Assembly (NCBI GenBank): GCA_037482215.1
Contig: CP148074.1
Location: forward strand, 2,232,001 to 2,296,000
Length of the DNA: 64,000 nt
Origin: Pseudomonas mendocina
GTDB lineage: Bacteria; Pseudomonadota; Gammaproteobacteria; Pseudomonadales; Pseudomonadaceae
Direction: 5' to 3'
This document shows, in pieces, positions 17,912-26,023 of this stretch. Within the stretch, counting starts at the first letter, position 1. Every line of letters starts with the position of its first letter. Made by a program: the position numbers and the translations under genes. The notes under the pieces were generated by a model that saw nothing but the letters and a program-made list of their open reading frames with translations, was not told where the DNA came from and ran no database searches.

Positions 17912-18740
17912 GGTAGCTCCTGCGCAGTATCCATTGATGGACCAGGGTGATCAGGGTCATGAGACCGACCAGGATCATCGCCAGGGCGCTGGCCATATTT
18001 GTATCGAGGAAGATGTCTCCAGAGACCATGGCGGCGATACGAATTGGCAGGATGTTGAAGTTGCCGGTGGTTAACGCATACACCGTGGCGTATGCGCCCA
18101 GCGCGTTGGCCAAGAGGATAACGAAGGTGCCCAGCAGCGCGGGCATCAGCACCGGCAAACCAATATGCCGCCAGAATTGCCAGTTGCTGGCGCCGAGCAG
18201 GCTGGCGGATTCACGCCAGTCCACACGTAGGGCATCAAAGGCCGGGTACAGCAGCATCACCCCCAGCGGTATCTGGAAATAGGTGTAGAGCACAATCAAA
18301 CCTGTTTTGGAGTACAGGTTGAAGTCCTCAATGATGCCCAGTTGCTTAAGCAAAATGGTCAGAGCGCCGTTAAAACCCAGCAAAATGATGAATGCAAAGG
18401 CCAGCGGAACACCGGCAAAATTGCTGGTCATGTTGGCGAAGGCCATCACGAAATCGCGCAATTTGCTGTCGATCTGACGCAATGAGTAACTGCCGATGAT
18501 GGCGATAGCGATGCCGAAGAAGCTCGACCAGAATGCAACTTCGAGGCTGTGCTTGATCGCCTGTAAGTAGAAGGGCGAGGAAAAGGCGGCCGTGAAGTTG
18601 CCAATACCCCAGCCTTCACTGGTTTTAAAGCTGTTGATAGCGACCAGAATCAGCGGAGCAATCTGGAATGCTACAAAGAACAGTGCAAATGGCAGCAGGC
18701 ACAGCAGCGCCAGCCATTTGCCGCGCAGGTTCTTTATCAC
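17898..18740 (-). CDS. ABC transporter permease 1
   Basis: Inner-membrane permease of 280 residues with about six helices. The EAA loop is DWRESASLLGASNWQFWRHIGLP near residue 195. The opening MIKNLRGKWLALLCLLPFALFF is a membrane start rather than a cleaved signal. It overlaps the phosphatase-superfamily gene by four bases and permease 2 by 14, so all are one transcription unit. Confidence 0.9.
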   Translation of the reverse strand: MIKNLRGKWLALLCLLPFALFFVAFQIAPLILVAINSFKTSEGWGIGNFTAAFSSPFYLQAIKHSLEVAFWSSFFGIAIAIIGSYSLRQIDSKLRDFVMAFANMTSNFAGVPLAFAFIILLGFNGALTILLKQLGIIEDFNLYSKTGLIVLYTYFQIPLGVMLLYPAFDALRVDWRESASLLGASNWQFWRHIGLPVLMPALLGTFVILLANALGAYATVYALTTGNFNILPIRIAAMVSGDIFLDTNMASALAMILVGLMTLITLVHQWILRRSYHVSR

Positions 18741-19543
18741 TGCAAAAGCTCCCGGCAGACAGGTTTATCGTGGCGGACACCGAGCAACTCGCAGACGGTG
18801 CCGCACAGCAGCAGCTGAGTTGGCTGGGCCGAGGCATTCAGGCTGAATGCACTGCCCAACACAAACAACGGCACCTCTCGCTCTTCGACTAGCAGACCGT
18901 TGTGGGAACGGTCATTGTTCATACCGTGGTCAGCGGTTATCAGTATTTGGTAGCCGTCATCCAGCCAGCGCTGGATGTAGGTGCCCAGCAACACGTCCGC
19001 AGTGCGGGCGCTGTTGCGGTATTGCGGGCTGTCCAGGCCGTACTTGTGGCCTGCATCGTCGATGTTCATCGGGTGGACGAAAAGAAAGTCAGGCCGATGC
19101 TGCTGCCTGAGGCTTTCCGCATCCGCAAACAGATGGGAGTCCGGGTAGTGGTCAGCGTAATAGAAGTGACCATGTTGAATCGGCAATGCGCTGTTGTGGG
19201 TATGCCGGTCCCGTCCTGCATCGAACGGCGCCCGGTTATACAGCTCGCTGATCCAGTGATAGGCCGCCGCAGCAGTACTGAGCCCAGCAGTGCGTGCGTA
19301 ATGGAAGATGCTCTGACCGTGAGAAAGCCGAACCACATCGTTATTAACGATGCCGCTGTCGATGGGTGTGATACCGGTCAGGATGGCTTCGTAAAGCGGG
19401 CGTGATAGTGCCGGCAGTTCGCAGTCCAGTTTATACAGTGCGGCGCGGCCCGCCTGGCACATGGCGTGCAGGTGCCCTAAGGCATGCTGGGCGACTGAAT
19501 AGCTCAGACCATCCAACAGAACGAGAATGACTTTGTGTGGCAT
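18737..19543 (-). CDS. Alkaline-phosphatase-superfamily phosphodiesterase/hydrolase, cytoplasmic
   Basis: A 268-residue enzyme of the nucleotide pyrophosphatase/phosphonoacetate hydrolase group of the alkaline phosphatase superfamily. Metal-ligand motifs are LLDGLS near residue 10, HPMNIDDAGH (Asp and His) near 160 and ITADHGMN (Asp-His) near 205. The likely nucleophile is the Ser in LPALSRPLYEAILTG. There is no signal peptide, so it should act on material already imported by the adjacent ABC system. It overlaps the first permease gene by four bases. Substrate unknown: a phosphodiester or a phosphonate are both possible. Confidence 0.82.
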   Translation of the reverse strand: MPHKVILVLLDGLSYSVAQHALGHLHAMCQAGRAALYKLDCELPALSRPLYEAILTGITPIDSGIVNNDVVRLSHGQSIFHYARTAGLSTAAAAYHWISELYNRAPFDAGRDRHTHNSALPIQHGHFYYADHYPDSHLFADAESLRQQHRPDFLFVHPMNIDDAGHKYGLDSPQYRNSARTADVLLGTYIQRWLDDGYQILITADHGMNNDRSHNGLLVEEREVPLFVLGSAFSLNASAQPTQLLLCGTVCELLGVRHDKPVCRELLQ

Positions 19544-19565
19544 GTGAGGCCTTGTTCCTTCAGGC

Positions 19566-19587
19566 GACCCCGGCTGCTGCCGGGGTC
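19566..19587 (-). promoter_or_regulatory. Stem-loop after the solute-binding protein gene
   Basis: Perfect 8-bp stem GACCCCGG / CCGGGGTC with a six-base loop, right after the stop of the binding-protein gene and without a T run. Such hairpins in ABC operons usually protect the binding-protein message and lower expression of the downstream permease genes; that role is inferred here. Confidence 0.6.
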
Positions 19588-19594
19588 TTGAGCG

Positions 19595-20647
19595 TCAGTT
19601 CATGTAGATGATGACGTGTTCCTGCCACAAGCGTGGCAGCACCTTGGAAGTGGCTTCCCAGGCAGCGTTGTCCTTGATCGGCTGGACCTTGGCGTATTGT
19701 TCCTGGGGCAGCAGTTTGGCCTGAACCTCAGGTGGTAGCGTCAGATGCTCAGCGCGTATTGGGCGCGCATTGCCTTTAGCCAGGTTGATCTGGCCAGCGT
19801 CACTAAAGATGTACTCGCGAGCCAACTTGGCAGTGTTAGGGTTTTTCGCCCATTTGTTGATGATGGTGGTGTAGCCGGAAATCACTGAGCCGTCAGATGG
19901 GATCAGCACCTCAAAGCGCTCGGGATCAATCTGATCGCGGTAGGACAAGCCGTTGAAGTCCCACACTACACCCACTTCAACTTCACCTTTCTCAAGGGTC
20001 TGGATGGTGGGGTTAGCCATCGACAGGCGGCCTTGCTTGGCAATCTCGCCGAACAGCTCCAGGCCTGGTTTGATGTTTTTCTCATCGCCGCCTAATGCGA
20101 TGGATGCAGCCAGTACGCCGTTTACCGCCTGGGCTGCCGCGCTGACGTCGCCAATGGCGACTTTGTATTTACCGGTTTTCAGGTCAGCCCAGGATTTTGG
20201 CGCCTCTTTTACCAGTTGCTTATTAACGATAAACGCGATGGTGCCGGTATAGGCCAGTGCCCAATGACCGTCCTGATCTTTGGCCCATGATGGAATTTGA
20301 TCCCAGGTCGAGGGTTTGTACGCCTGGGTGACGCCTTGTTGGAAGGCGATGGGGCCAAATGCTGCACCGACGTCACCGATATCGGCGGTAGCGTTTTCTT
20401 TTTCTGCTGCGAACTTGGCGATTTCCTGCGCCGAGCTCATATCGGTATCCATGTGCTTGAGGCCATAGAGCTTAGTCAGGTCGGCCCAGGTGTCTTTCCA
20501 GTTAGCCCAGCTGTCCGGCATGCCCACGCTGTTAACGACGCCCTCGCTGCGTGCGGCTTGTTCCAGTGCTTTCACATCGTTTGCCTGCGCCATGGTGGTC
20601 ATGGCAATGGCCGACCCCAACAGTGAGGCCAGTAGCAGGTTTTTCAT
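19595..20647 (-). CDS. ABC transporter solute-binding protein
   Basis: Periplasmic binding protein of 350 residues, class related to iron/polyamine/aminoethylphosphonate binders. The signal peptide is MKNLLLASLLGSAIAMTTMA ending at QA-ND. The mature start VKALEQAARSEGVVNSVGMP and the motif WALAYTGTIAFIVNK are typical of the group. It is the first gene of the operon, followed by a stem-loop and then the hydrolase, permease, ATPase and HAD genes. A ribosome site GGAGCTTCC-like GGAGC lies upstream, and an operator for the divergent regulator lies 25-42 bases before the start. Ligand not identifiable from sequence. Confidence 0.9.
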   Translation of the reverse strand: MKNLLLASLLGSAIAMTTMAQANDVKALEQAARSEGVVNSVGMPDSWANWKDTWADLTKLYGLKHMDTDMSSAQEIAKFAAEKENATADIGDVGAAFGPIAFQQGVTQAYKPSTWDQIPSWAKDQDGHWALAYTGTIAFIVNKQLVKEAPKSWADLKTGKYKVAIGDVSAAAQAVNGVLAASIALGGDEKNIKPGLELFGEIAKQGRLSMANPTIQTLEKGEVEVGVVWDFNGLSYRDQIDPERFEVLIPSDGSVISGYTTIINKWAKNPNTAKLAREYIFSDAGQINLAKGNARPIRAEHLTLPPEVQAKLLPQEQYAKVQPIKDNAAWEATSKVLPRLWQEHVIIYMN

Positions 20648-20671
20648 CGGAAGCTCCTTTGCGGTTGAAGG

Positions 20672-20689
20672 TTCTGGTCTAGATCAGAA
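20672..20689. promoter_or_regulatory. GntR/UTRA operator 1 (ABC operon side)
   Basis: TTCTGGTCTAGATCAGAA is an 18-base palindrome with a single mismatched pair, centred on CTAG. The core TGGTCTAG matches the operator type of HutC/NagR-family GntR regulators (TGGTCTAGACCA). It lies just upstream of the binding-protein start, where bound repressor would block transcription. Confidence 0.65.
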
Positions 20690-20930
20690 ATGTAGGCGGG
20701 ATAAATGACGGTTTCGTGTCATATCACCGCAAAGACCCGCCTTTATTGCTTCAAACAACAGTGCTGCACTCACCAAACATAGCATTACATCTAGTCAGTA
20801 AATATGCGCAGTTCGTGTTCTTAGATAACAAATGTTGAGCTGAAGGGGGCCGTCACTTCGCTGTCATCAGGCCTGCTTAAGATTGAAATATCGTTAGAAA
20901 CACCTGTTTCAGAGCGGTTGGAAACGGTTT

Positions 20931-20942
20931 TGGTCTAGTCCA
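20931..20942. promoter_or_regulatory. GntR/UTRA operator 2 (regulator side)
   Basis: TGGTCTAGTCCA, palindromic except for the pair flanking CTAG, ends 14 bases before the gntR start. It shares TGGTCTAG with operator 1, which points to autoregulation plus control of the ABC operon by the same protein. Confidence 0.6.
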
Positions 20943-20956
20943 GTGAGGGTGGTGGC

Positions 20957-21673
20957 ATGGGTGATGTTGAGCCGAGAGCTGCGCTGGCAATCAGCAGAGC
21001 ACTTGAAGAGCAGATAAAGGATGGTCTGCTGACACCTGGCAGCCAGTTACCGGCTGAACGTAAATTGAGCGAGGTGTTTGCAACAACACGGATTACGCTA
21101 CGCGAGGCGTTGGGCCAGCTGGAGGCACAGGGGTTGATTTACCGTGAGGATCGGCGCGGCTGGTTTGTCTCTCCACCGCGTTTGGCCTACAACCCATTGG
21201 TGCGCAGTCACTTCCATAAAATGGTGGGGGAACAAGGGCGGGTACCTGCAACCGAGGTAATCAGTGCCAAGCAGGTGCCAGCCAGCTCTGAGGTTTGCCA
21301 TTTATTGAACATGCCCGGACTATCCAGGGTGTACCAGATTCGCCGCGCGCGTCGGGTGGACGGGCGACTGGTACTGTATGTGGAGCATTACCTCAATCCG
21401 ACGTACTTTCCCGGCATTCTGAGCTTTGATCTGACCCGTTCGCTGACTGAGCTGTACGAGCAGGAATACGATATTCAGTACGGACGGGTGCGTTTTGAGA
21501 TCGTGCCGACTGCGTTACACAGTGAAGCGGCAACGGCATTGAAGGTCGTCAGAGGAAGCCCGGCACTGCGCATTGTACGTGTCAATCGCGATCAGCACGG
21601 GCGTTTGATTGATTGCGATCTGGAGTTCTGGCGCCACGACGCCCTGCAGGTGAGCGTCGAGGTGCCGGACTGA
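20957..21673 (+). CDS. GntR-family regulator with UTRA domain (HutC/PhnR-like)
   Basis: A 238-residue one-component regulator. Residues about 10-75 are the GntR winged helix (LLTPGSQLPAERKLSEVFAT, then TLREALGQLEAQGLIYREDRRGWFV). Residues about 95-235 are the UTRA ligand-binding domain (RVYQIRRARRVDGRLVLYVEHYLNP; RIVRVNRDQHGRLIDCDLEFWRHD). Regulators of this class sense small metabolites and often phosphonates or amino sugars. It is divergent from the ABC operon, and matching operators stand before each, so it very likely controls that operon and itself. Inducer unknown. Confidence 0.88.
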   Translation: MGDVEPRAALAISRALEEQIKDGLLTPGSQLPAERKLSEVFATTRITLREALGQLEAQGLIYREDRRGWFVSPPRLAYNPLVRSHFHKMVGEQGRVPATEVISAKQVPASSEVCHLLNMPGLSRVYQIRRARRVDGRLVLYVEHYLNPTYFPGILSFDLTRSLTELYEQEYDIQYGRVRFEIVPTALHSEAATALKVVRGSPALRIVRVNRDQHGRLIDCDLEFWRHDALQVSVEVPD

Positions 21674-21680
21674 AGCGGGG

Positions 21681-22973
21681 TTACGGCAGCTCAGGGCTGG
21701 CGTAGAAAGCGCTGAGCACTTTGACCAGATGGGCGAGGTCGTGACTGCCAGCCATTTCCCGAATCGAGTGCATAGCGAAGGTTGGCAGGCCAATATCGAC
21801 TGTGCGCACCCCAAGCTGGCTGGACGTAATCGGGCCTATGGTGGAGCCGCATCCCATGTCGCTGCGGGTCACGAAGCTCTGTACAGGTACTTCGTTTTCC
21901 AGACACAGGTGGCGGAAGAAACCTGCAGTTTCACTGGTCGTGGCATAGCGCTGGTTGCTGTTGATCTTGATAACCGGGCCCGCATTCAGCTTTGGACCGT
22001 GGTTTTGATCATGTTTGTCTGCGTAGTTCGGGTGGATACCGTGGGCGTTGTCTGCTGAGACCAGCAGAGAACGTTGAATGCAGCGGACATAGTCTTCACC
22101 GTCTGGAATCAGGCGACGCAGCACTTGTTCCAACATCGGGCCGTCAGCACCACAGGCTGAGCAGGAGCCGACCTCTTCGTGATCGGTGCAAACCAGCAAG
22201 CAGGTTTCGTCGTCACCAGCACTGAGCAGGGCGCGCAGACCTGCATAGCAGGACAGCAGATTGTCCAGGCGCGCACCAGCAATGAAGTCGCCATTAAGGC
22301 CAATCACCGCGGCGCTTTGGGTGTCGTAGAAGCTCAGCTCATAGTCCAGCACAGCATCCGCATTAAAGGCGTGCTGGAGCGCCAGTTGCTCAGTGAGCAG
22401 GGCGCGGAAGTCGGCCGGGTCATCACTGCCCGCATATTGAGCCAAGATTGGCGGCAGTTCTGTCTGGGCGTTAATGGCCCAGCCTTGATTGGCCTCGCGA
22501 TTGAGGTGAATAGCCAGGTTAGGGATTACCGCGATCGGAGCTTTAAAGTCGATCAGCTGGCTTTCAACCTTACCGTCACGGCGGTAGGTCACGCGTCCTG
22601 CCAAGGACAGGTCGCGGTCAAACCAAGGGGCGAGCAGGGCGCCACCGTACACCTCAACACCAATCTGAAAGTAGCCATGGCGTTGCAGTTCAGGCTGCGG
22701 TTTTACTCGCAAGCACGGGCTGTCTGTATGGGCGCCAACCATGCGGATACCGCTTTCGGTCAGTGGGCGCTTGCCGAGCTTGAAAGCAATGATGGATGAG
22801 TCGTTGCGCGTTACGTAATAACGGCCACCGGCTTCCGTGTGCCAGCCGCTGCGTTCATCCAGATGCTGGAAACCGGCTGCCTCCAGGCGGTGTGCCAGTG
22901 TCGCAGTTGCATGAAAGGGTGTTGGGGAGGACTTGAGGAATTCGATCAGGCCCAGGTTCAATTCGTCGCGCAT
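21681..22973 (-). CDS. apeB: M18 family aminopeptidase (aspartyl aminopeptidase type)
   Basis: Cytoplasmic dinuclear zinc aminopeptidase, 430 residues, removing N-terminal residues (acidic ones in characterised relatives). Metal-site motifs are [13 protein letters not shown] near residue 75, [16 protein letters not shown] near 260 and the C-terminal TSRSDMGCG-like [15 protein letters not shown] with [11 protein letters not shown], where the last His is a ligand. The start at 22973 follows GGAG by seven bases; a TTG four codons earlier lies on that site and is less likely. It is convergent with gntR, seven bases apart. Confidence 0.95.
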   Translation of the reverse strand: MRDELNLGLIEFLKSSPTPFHATATLAHRLEAAGFQHLDERSGWHTEAGGRYYVTRNDSSIIAFKLGKRPLTESGIRMVGAHTDSPCLRVKPQPELQRHGYFQIGVEVYGGALLAPWFDRDLSLAGRVTYRRDGKVESQLIDFKAPIAVIPNLAIHLNREANQGWAINAQTELPPILAQYAGSDDPADFRALLTEQLALQHAFNADAVLDYELSFYDTQSAAVIGLNGDFIAGARLDNLLSCYAGLRALLSAGDDETCLLVCTDHEEVGSCSACGADGPMLEQVLRRLIPDGEDYVRCIQRSLLVSADNAHGIHPNYADKHDQNHGPKLNAGPVIKINSNQRYATTSETAGFFRHLCLENEVPVQSFVTRSDMGCGSTIGPITSSQLGVRTVDIGLPTFAMHSIREMAGSHDLAHLVKVLSAFYASPELP

Positions 22974-23032
22974 AGAAAACTCCAACCGGCAGTGCGCGGA
23001 TAGTAGCGGATTTGACCTGTGATTTGGCGTTG

Positions 23033-23743
23033 TCAGCGCGGTATGGCGATGAGAGTCAGCAAATAATTGTCCATTTGGCAGAACTGCCCAGTAACAACAC
23101 TCCCAGTTACCCAGTTTGCATCGAGATCAATCAACAAGCGCATAGTGAATTGCTGGGCATTGTCCACCGATAACAGTTCGGCATCATGGAACCAGAAGCG
23201 TTTAAGCACTTGCGGATAGAGCGCTTTAAATAGGCTTTCCTTGGCTGAAAAAGTCAGGGTGATGAGCCGCGCTTGTTCTGCCGCGGGCAGGTGCTGAATT
23301 CGCTCAAGCTCCGAGCCTGTAAGGATTTCCCCGGATAGCCGCTGTGCCCGCTGTGGTTCTATCAGCGTCTCGGCATCAATGCCGAGGCCTTGCCAATCTG
23401 TGCGGCTGCCGACTACCGCTGCCGCGTAGCTGTCGCTGTGGGTAATGGAACCCAGTGTATTCTCCGGCCACTGCGGCGCGCGGTCTTCACCACTTGCTGG
23501 GACGCTACCTGTACCAGTCAGGCGGCGTAACGCTTCGCAAGCACAGACGCGCCCGGCAAGAAATTCGGCTTGGCGTTTGGCTACCGCCTTGATCATAGGC
23601 ACCGCACTGCGCTCAAAGTCTTCAGGCTGCAGGCGAGCTTTGTCGAAGTGAGTGCTGATCAGTTGTAGTCTCGGCTCAGGATGCGGCAATGGCCAGCGGT
23701 CACTGAACGGGGTGCAGCAGGTAGGCAGGGCTGTGCTAGTCAT
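23033..23743 (-). CDS. pcpS: 4'-phosphopantetheinyl transferase PcpS
   Basis: Sfp/EntD-type enzyme of 236 residues that transfers phosphopantetheine from CoA to carrier proteins; in Pseudomonas one enzyme serves both fatty-acid and siderophore synthesis. Motifs: FCTPF-like [13 protein letters not shown] at the N-terminus, [33 protein letters not shown], the magnesium motif LGIDAET and [14 protein letters not shown]. The ATG at 23743 is chosen because it precedes the conserved start; an earlier in-frame start at 23779 would add 12 unconserved residues. Single gene beside apeB. Confidence 0.93.
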   Translation of the reverse strand: MTSTALPTCCTPFSDRWPLPHPEPRLQLISTHFDKARLQPEDFERSAVPMIKAVAKRQAEFLAGRVCACEALRRLTGTGSVPASGEDRAPQWPENTLGSITHSDSYAAAVVGSRTDWQGLGIDAETLIEPQRAQRLSGEILTGSELERIQHLPAAEQARLITLTFSAKESLFKALYPQVLKRFWFHDAELLSVDNAQQFTMRLLIDLDANWVTGSVVTGQFCQMDNYLLTLIAIPR

Positions 23744-23815
23744 ACCGGCTATTGTGCCGTGGCGCTTATTAACCGCCAACCGTGAGCGCGTTTACATTTC
23801 TTTGCACGTCCGTAA

Positions 23816-23962
23816 CAAACATCAACGATGTTTGCCGCATCTATTTGAGACACTCGCCCTGCGTTTCTAAGTAAATGCAGGTGAGGTTGTTTTTGGCTAA
23901 GGCCCCGGGCCTGAGCGTTCACACTCAGAATGAGTACGGGAGCCAATTGGCTCCCGTTTTTT
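23816..23962 (+). ncRNA. Candidate small RNA ending at an orphan terminator
   Basis: A textbook plus-strand terminator (stem ACGGGAGCCAA/TTGGCTCCCGT, then seven T) stands where no plus-strand gene ends for 2.2 kb upstream. Upstream of it lie two more hairpins, 23816-23834 and 23911-23928. The 5' end is not defined: I see no clear -35/-10 pair, so the start given is only the first hairpin. It could instead be a leader attenuator of the MFS gene that starts at 24074. Confidence 0.4.
23937..23962 (+). terminator. Orphan intrinsic terminator
   Basis: Perfect 10-11 bp inverted repeat centred on AATT followed by TTTTTTT on the plus strand only; the minus-strand side has no T run. Confidence 0.85.
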
Positions 23963-24073
23963 TATCTGCTGCACTCATCGGTATGGGTAAAAATACAGCT
24001 CAAGCCTATAAAAAATCGTTAGCTTGCGTGCTAATCTGCGTAGCGGCCATTCACAGGCCTGCGCGAGTAAGTC

Positions 24074-25255
24074 ATGTCCTCTGAAGTTTCTTCCCATCTG
24101 TTACGCGGCACCGCCGCTTATCGCCGTGCAACCCTGGCGTTGTTCTGTGCCGGTTTCGCTACCTTCGCATTGCTGTATTGCGTACAGCCATTGCTGCCAC
24201 TTATGGCTGAGCACTTTTCAGTCTCGGCGGCTGGCAGCAGTCTGGCGCTGTCATTTACTACCCTGACGTTGGCGTTTTGCCTGTTGATTTCGGGGGCGCT
24301 TGCTGAGAGTTGGGGACGTAAACCTGTAATGGTGGCGGCACTGGGGTTGGCGTCGGTACTGGGGATTGCCACCGCATTGGTGGACAGCTGGAGCCATTTG
24401 CTGTGGCTGCGCGCATTGTTAGGGCTGGCATTGAGCGGTTTACCGGCGCTGGCAATGGCCTATGTGGGGGAAGAGTTTGACCCTGAATCACTGCCTGCTG
24501 CCATGGGCCTTTATATCGGCGGCACAGCACTGGGCGGCTTGTTGGGGCGACTGATTGCTGGCCTGCTCAGTGATATTGGTGGCTGGCAACTGGCCTTAGG
24601 TGGTGTCGCTAGCATGGGGCTACTGGCCCTGGCGTTGTTTGTCTGGCTTTTGCCGCCATCCCGTCACTTCACCGCTCAGTCACTGTCTCTGCGTGGCCTA
24701 TCGGCAAACTTCGCCGGGCATTTGCGTGACCCGAATCTACGCCGATTGTTCTGGCTGGCATTCCTGTTAATGGGCGGCTTTGTGGCGCTGTTCAACTATG
24801 TCGGTTTCCGGTTGGCCGGTGCGCCGTTCAACTTGTCTTCGACGTTGATAGGTCTGCTGTTCACGGTCTATCTCGTGGGGATTTTCAGTGCTGGGTGGGC
24901 AGGCAAATTAGTGCCGCGCTTTGGCGCCAGGCGCGTACTGCTTTCAAGTATCGGAATAATGCTGCTAGGCGTTGGCTTTTGCGCTGCGCCATGGCTGAGC
25001 ATGGCAGTTGCGGGTTTGGCTTTGTTTACTCTGGGGTTCTTTGCCGCCCATGCTGTAGCCAGCGGGCAGGTCGGTCAGCAAGCCAAAAGTGCTAAAGCAC
25101 AGGCATCAGCGCTGTATCTGTTCGCCTACTACTTGGGTTCCAGCCTTATTGGCTATGGGGCCGGTTACATCTGGGAGCATGCCGGTTGGTTGCCGATGCT
25201 GGGCGTTCTGGCATTGGTGTTTGTGGCAGCAGGGATAAAAGCGCGTAACGTGTAG
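24074..25255 (+). CDS. MFS transporter, YnfM/AraJ-like drug-efflux group
   Basis: A 393-residue inner-membrane secondary transporter with 12 predicted helices. The loop 2-3 motif is LAESWGRKPVMVAALGL near residue 80, and LRALLGLALSGLPALAMAYVGEEF near 115 is typical of the YnfM-like group; the second half begins around LFWLAFLLMGGFVALFNYVGF. Likely proton-driven export, substrate not predictable. It stands alone, about 110 bases after the orphan terminator and 100 bases before oprH. Confidence 0.85.
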   Translation: MSSEVSSHLLRGTAAYRRATLALFCAGFATFALLYCVQPLLPLMAEHFSVSAAGSSLALSFTTLTLAFCLLISGALAESWGRKPVMVAALGLASVLGIATALVDSWSHLLWLRALLGLALSGLPALAMAYVGEEFDPESLPAAMGLYIGGTALGGLLGRLIAGLLSDIGGWQLALGGVASMGLLALALFVWLLPPSRHFTAQSLSLRGLSANFAGHLRDPNLRRLFWLAFLLMGGFVALFNYVGFRLAGAPFNLSSTLIGLLFTVYLVGIFSAGWAGKLVPRFGARRVLLSSIGIMLLGVGFCAAPWLSMAVAGLALFTLGFFAAHAVASGQVGQQAKSAKAQASALYLFAYYLGSSLIGYGAGYIWEHAGWLPMLGVLALVFVAAGIKARNV

Positions 25256-25268
25256 TTTGTTCAGCATT

Positions 25269-25297
25269 GGTTCAGGAAGGGTTCAGGGTCGGTTCAG
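25269..25297 (+). promoter_or_regulatory. PhoP box: three GGTTCAG repeats
   Basis: GGTTCAG occurs at 25269, 25280 and 25291, exactly 11 bases apart, so the three sites lie on one face of the helix. OmpR-family PhoP binds direct hexamer repeats (GTTTA/GTTCAG type) at this spacing. The oprH start codon is 61 bases downstream. Confidence 0.8.
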
Positions 25298-25357
25298 GTT
25301 GGCTTGGGCAACATAGGCTCCGAGTTAAGCAACACCACCCATCACGAGGAACACCTT

Positions 25358-25963
25358 ATGAACCGCACAATTGGCAAACTGGCTCTGGCTACTACCCTGA
25401 CTTTCGCTGCTGTCGCTGCCAACGCAGCTGATAATTTTGTTGGTTTGACCTGGGGCCAGACTGACAACAATATCCAGAAATCCAGCTCGTTGAACCGAAA
25501 CCTCAACAGCCCTAACTTCGATAAAGTGATTGATCACACCGGAACTTGGGGTATTCGTGCTGGGCAAGTGAGTGATAGTCACCGTTACTACGCCACCTAT
25601 GAGAACTTTTCTGACACGCACAGTGGTTTGAAACTCCGTCAGCAAAACCTGCTGGGCAGCTATGATCTTTTTCTTCCCGTAGGCAACTACAACACCAAGT
25701 TGTTTGGCGGTGCCACTGCAGGTTTGGTTAAGTTGGAGCAGGACAGTAAGGGTTATAAGCGCGACAGTGACATTGGCTATGCTGTTGGTTTGCAGGCTGG
25801 TTTACTACAAGATATCAACCAAAATGCGTCCATTGAGACGGGGTACCGTTATCTTCGCACCAATGCCAGCACAGAGATGGCGCCTCATGGTGGCTCCAAG
25901 GCGGGATCGTTGGACTTGCACAGCAGTGGGCAGCTTTACATAGGTGCTAACTACAAGTTCTAA
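25358..25963 (+). CDS. oprH: Outer-membrane protein OprH
   Basis: A 201-residue eight-stranded beta-barrel that binds lipopolysaccharide and stabilises the outer membrane when Mg2+ is low. Signal peptide MNRTIGKLALATTLTFAAVA-ANA-AD; the mature protein begins ADNFVGLTWGQT as in OprH, with NLNSPN, LRQQNLLGSYD and the C-terminal LYIGANYKF ending in Phe, the outer-membrane insertion signal. The start at 25358 has ACGAGGA upstream. It heads the oprH-phoP-phoQ operon and is under PhoP control. Confidence 0.97.
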   Translation: MNRTIGKLALATTLTFAAVAANAADNFVGLTWGQTDNNIQKSSSLNRNLNSPNFDKVIDHTGTWGIRAGQVSDSHRYYATYENFSDTHSGLKLRQQNLLGSYDLFLPVGNYNTKLFGGATAGLVKLEQDSKGYKRDSDIGYAVGLQAGLLQDINQNASIETGYRYLRTNASTEMAPHGGSKAGSLDLHSSGQLYIGANYKF

Positions 25964-26023
25964 CGTGCATTCACACGCTCTGGCCGGAGTTCACCCGGCC
26001 ATTCCATTTGCAGGAGGCGCGAG

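Larger units (their letters stand above)
20648..20956. other. Divergent control region between the binding-protein and gntR genes
   Basis: 309 bases that hold both promoters and two copies of a TGGTCTAG operator, listed separately. The middle is AT-rich; I see no gene in it. Confidence 0.6.
23744..24073. other. Intergenic region between pcpS and the MFS gene
   Basis: 330 bases containing a perfect 8-bp hairpin at 23816-23834, a smaller hairpin CTGAG/CTCAG at 23911-23928 and a strong plus-strand terminator at 23937-23962. No convincing short gene is seen; a small RNA is possible and is listed separately. Confidence 0.5.

Noticed and set aside
22179..22799. 206-codon frame opposite apeB
   Set aside because: Shadow of a well supported M18 aminopeptidase.
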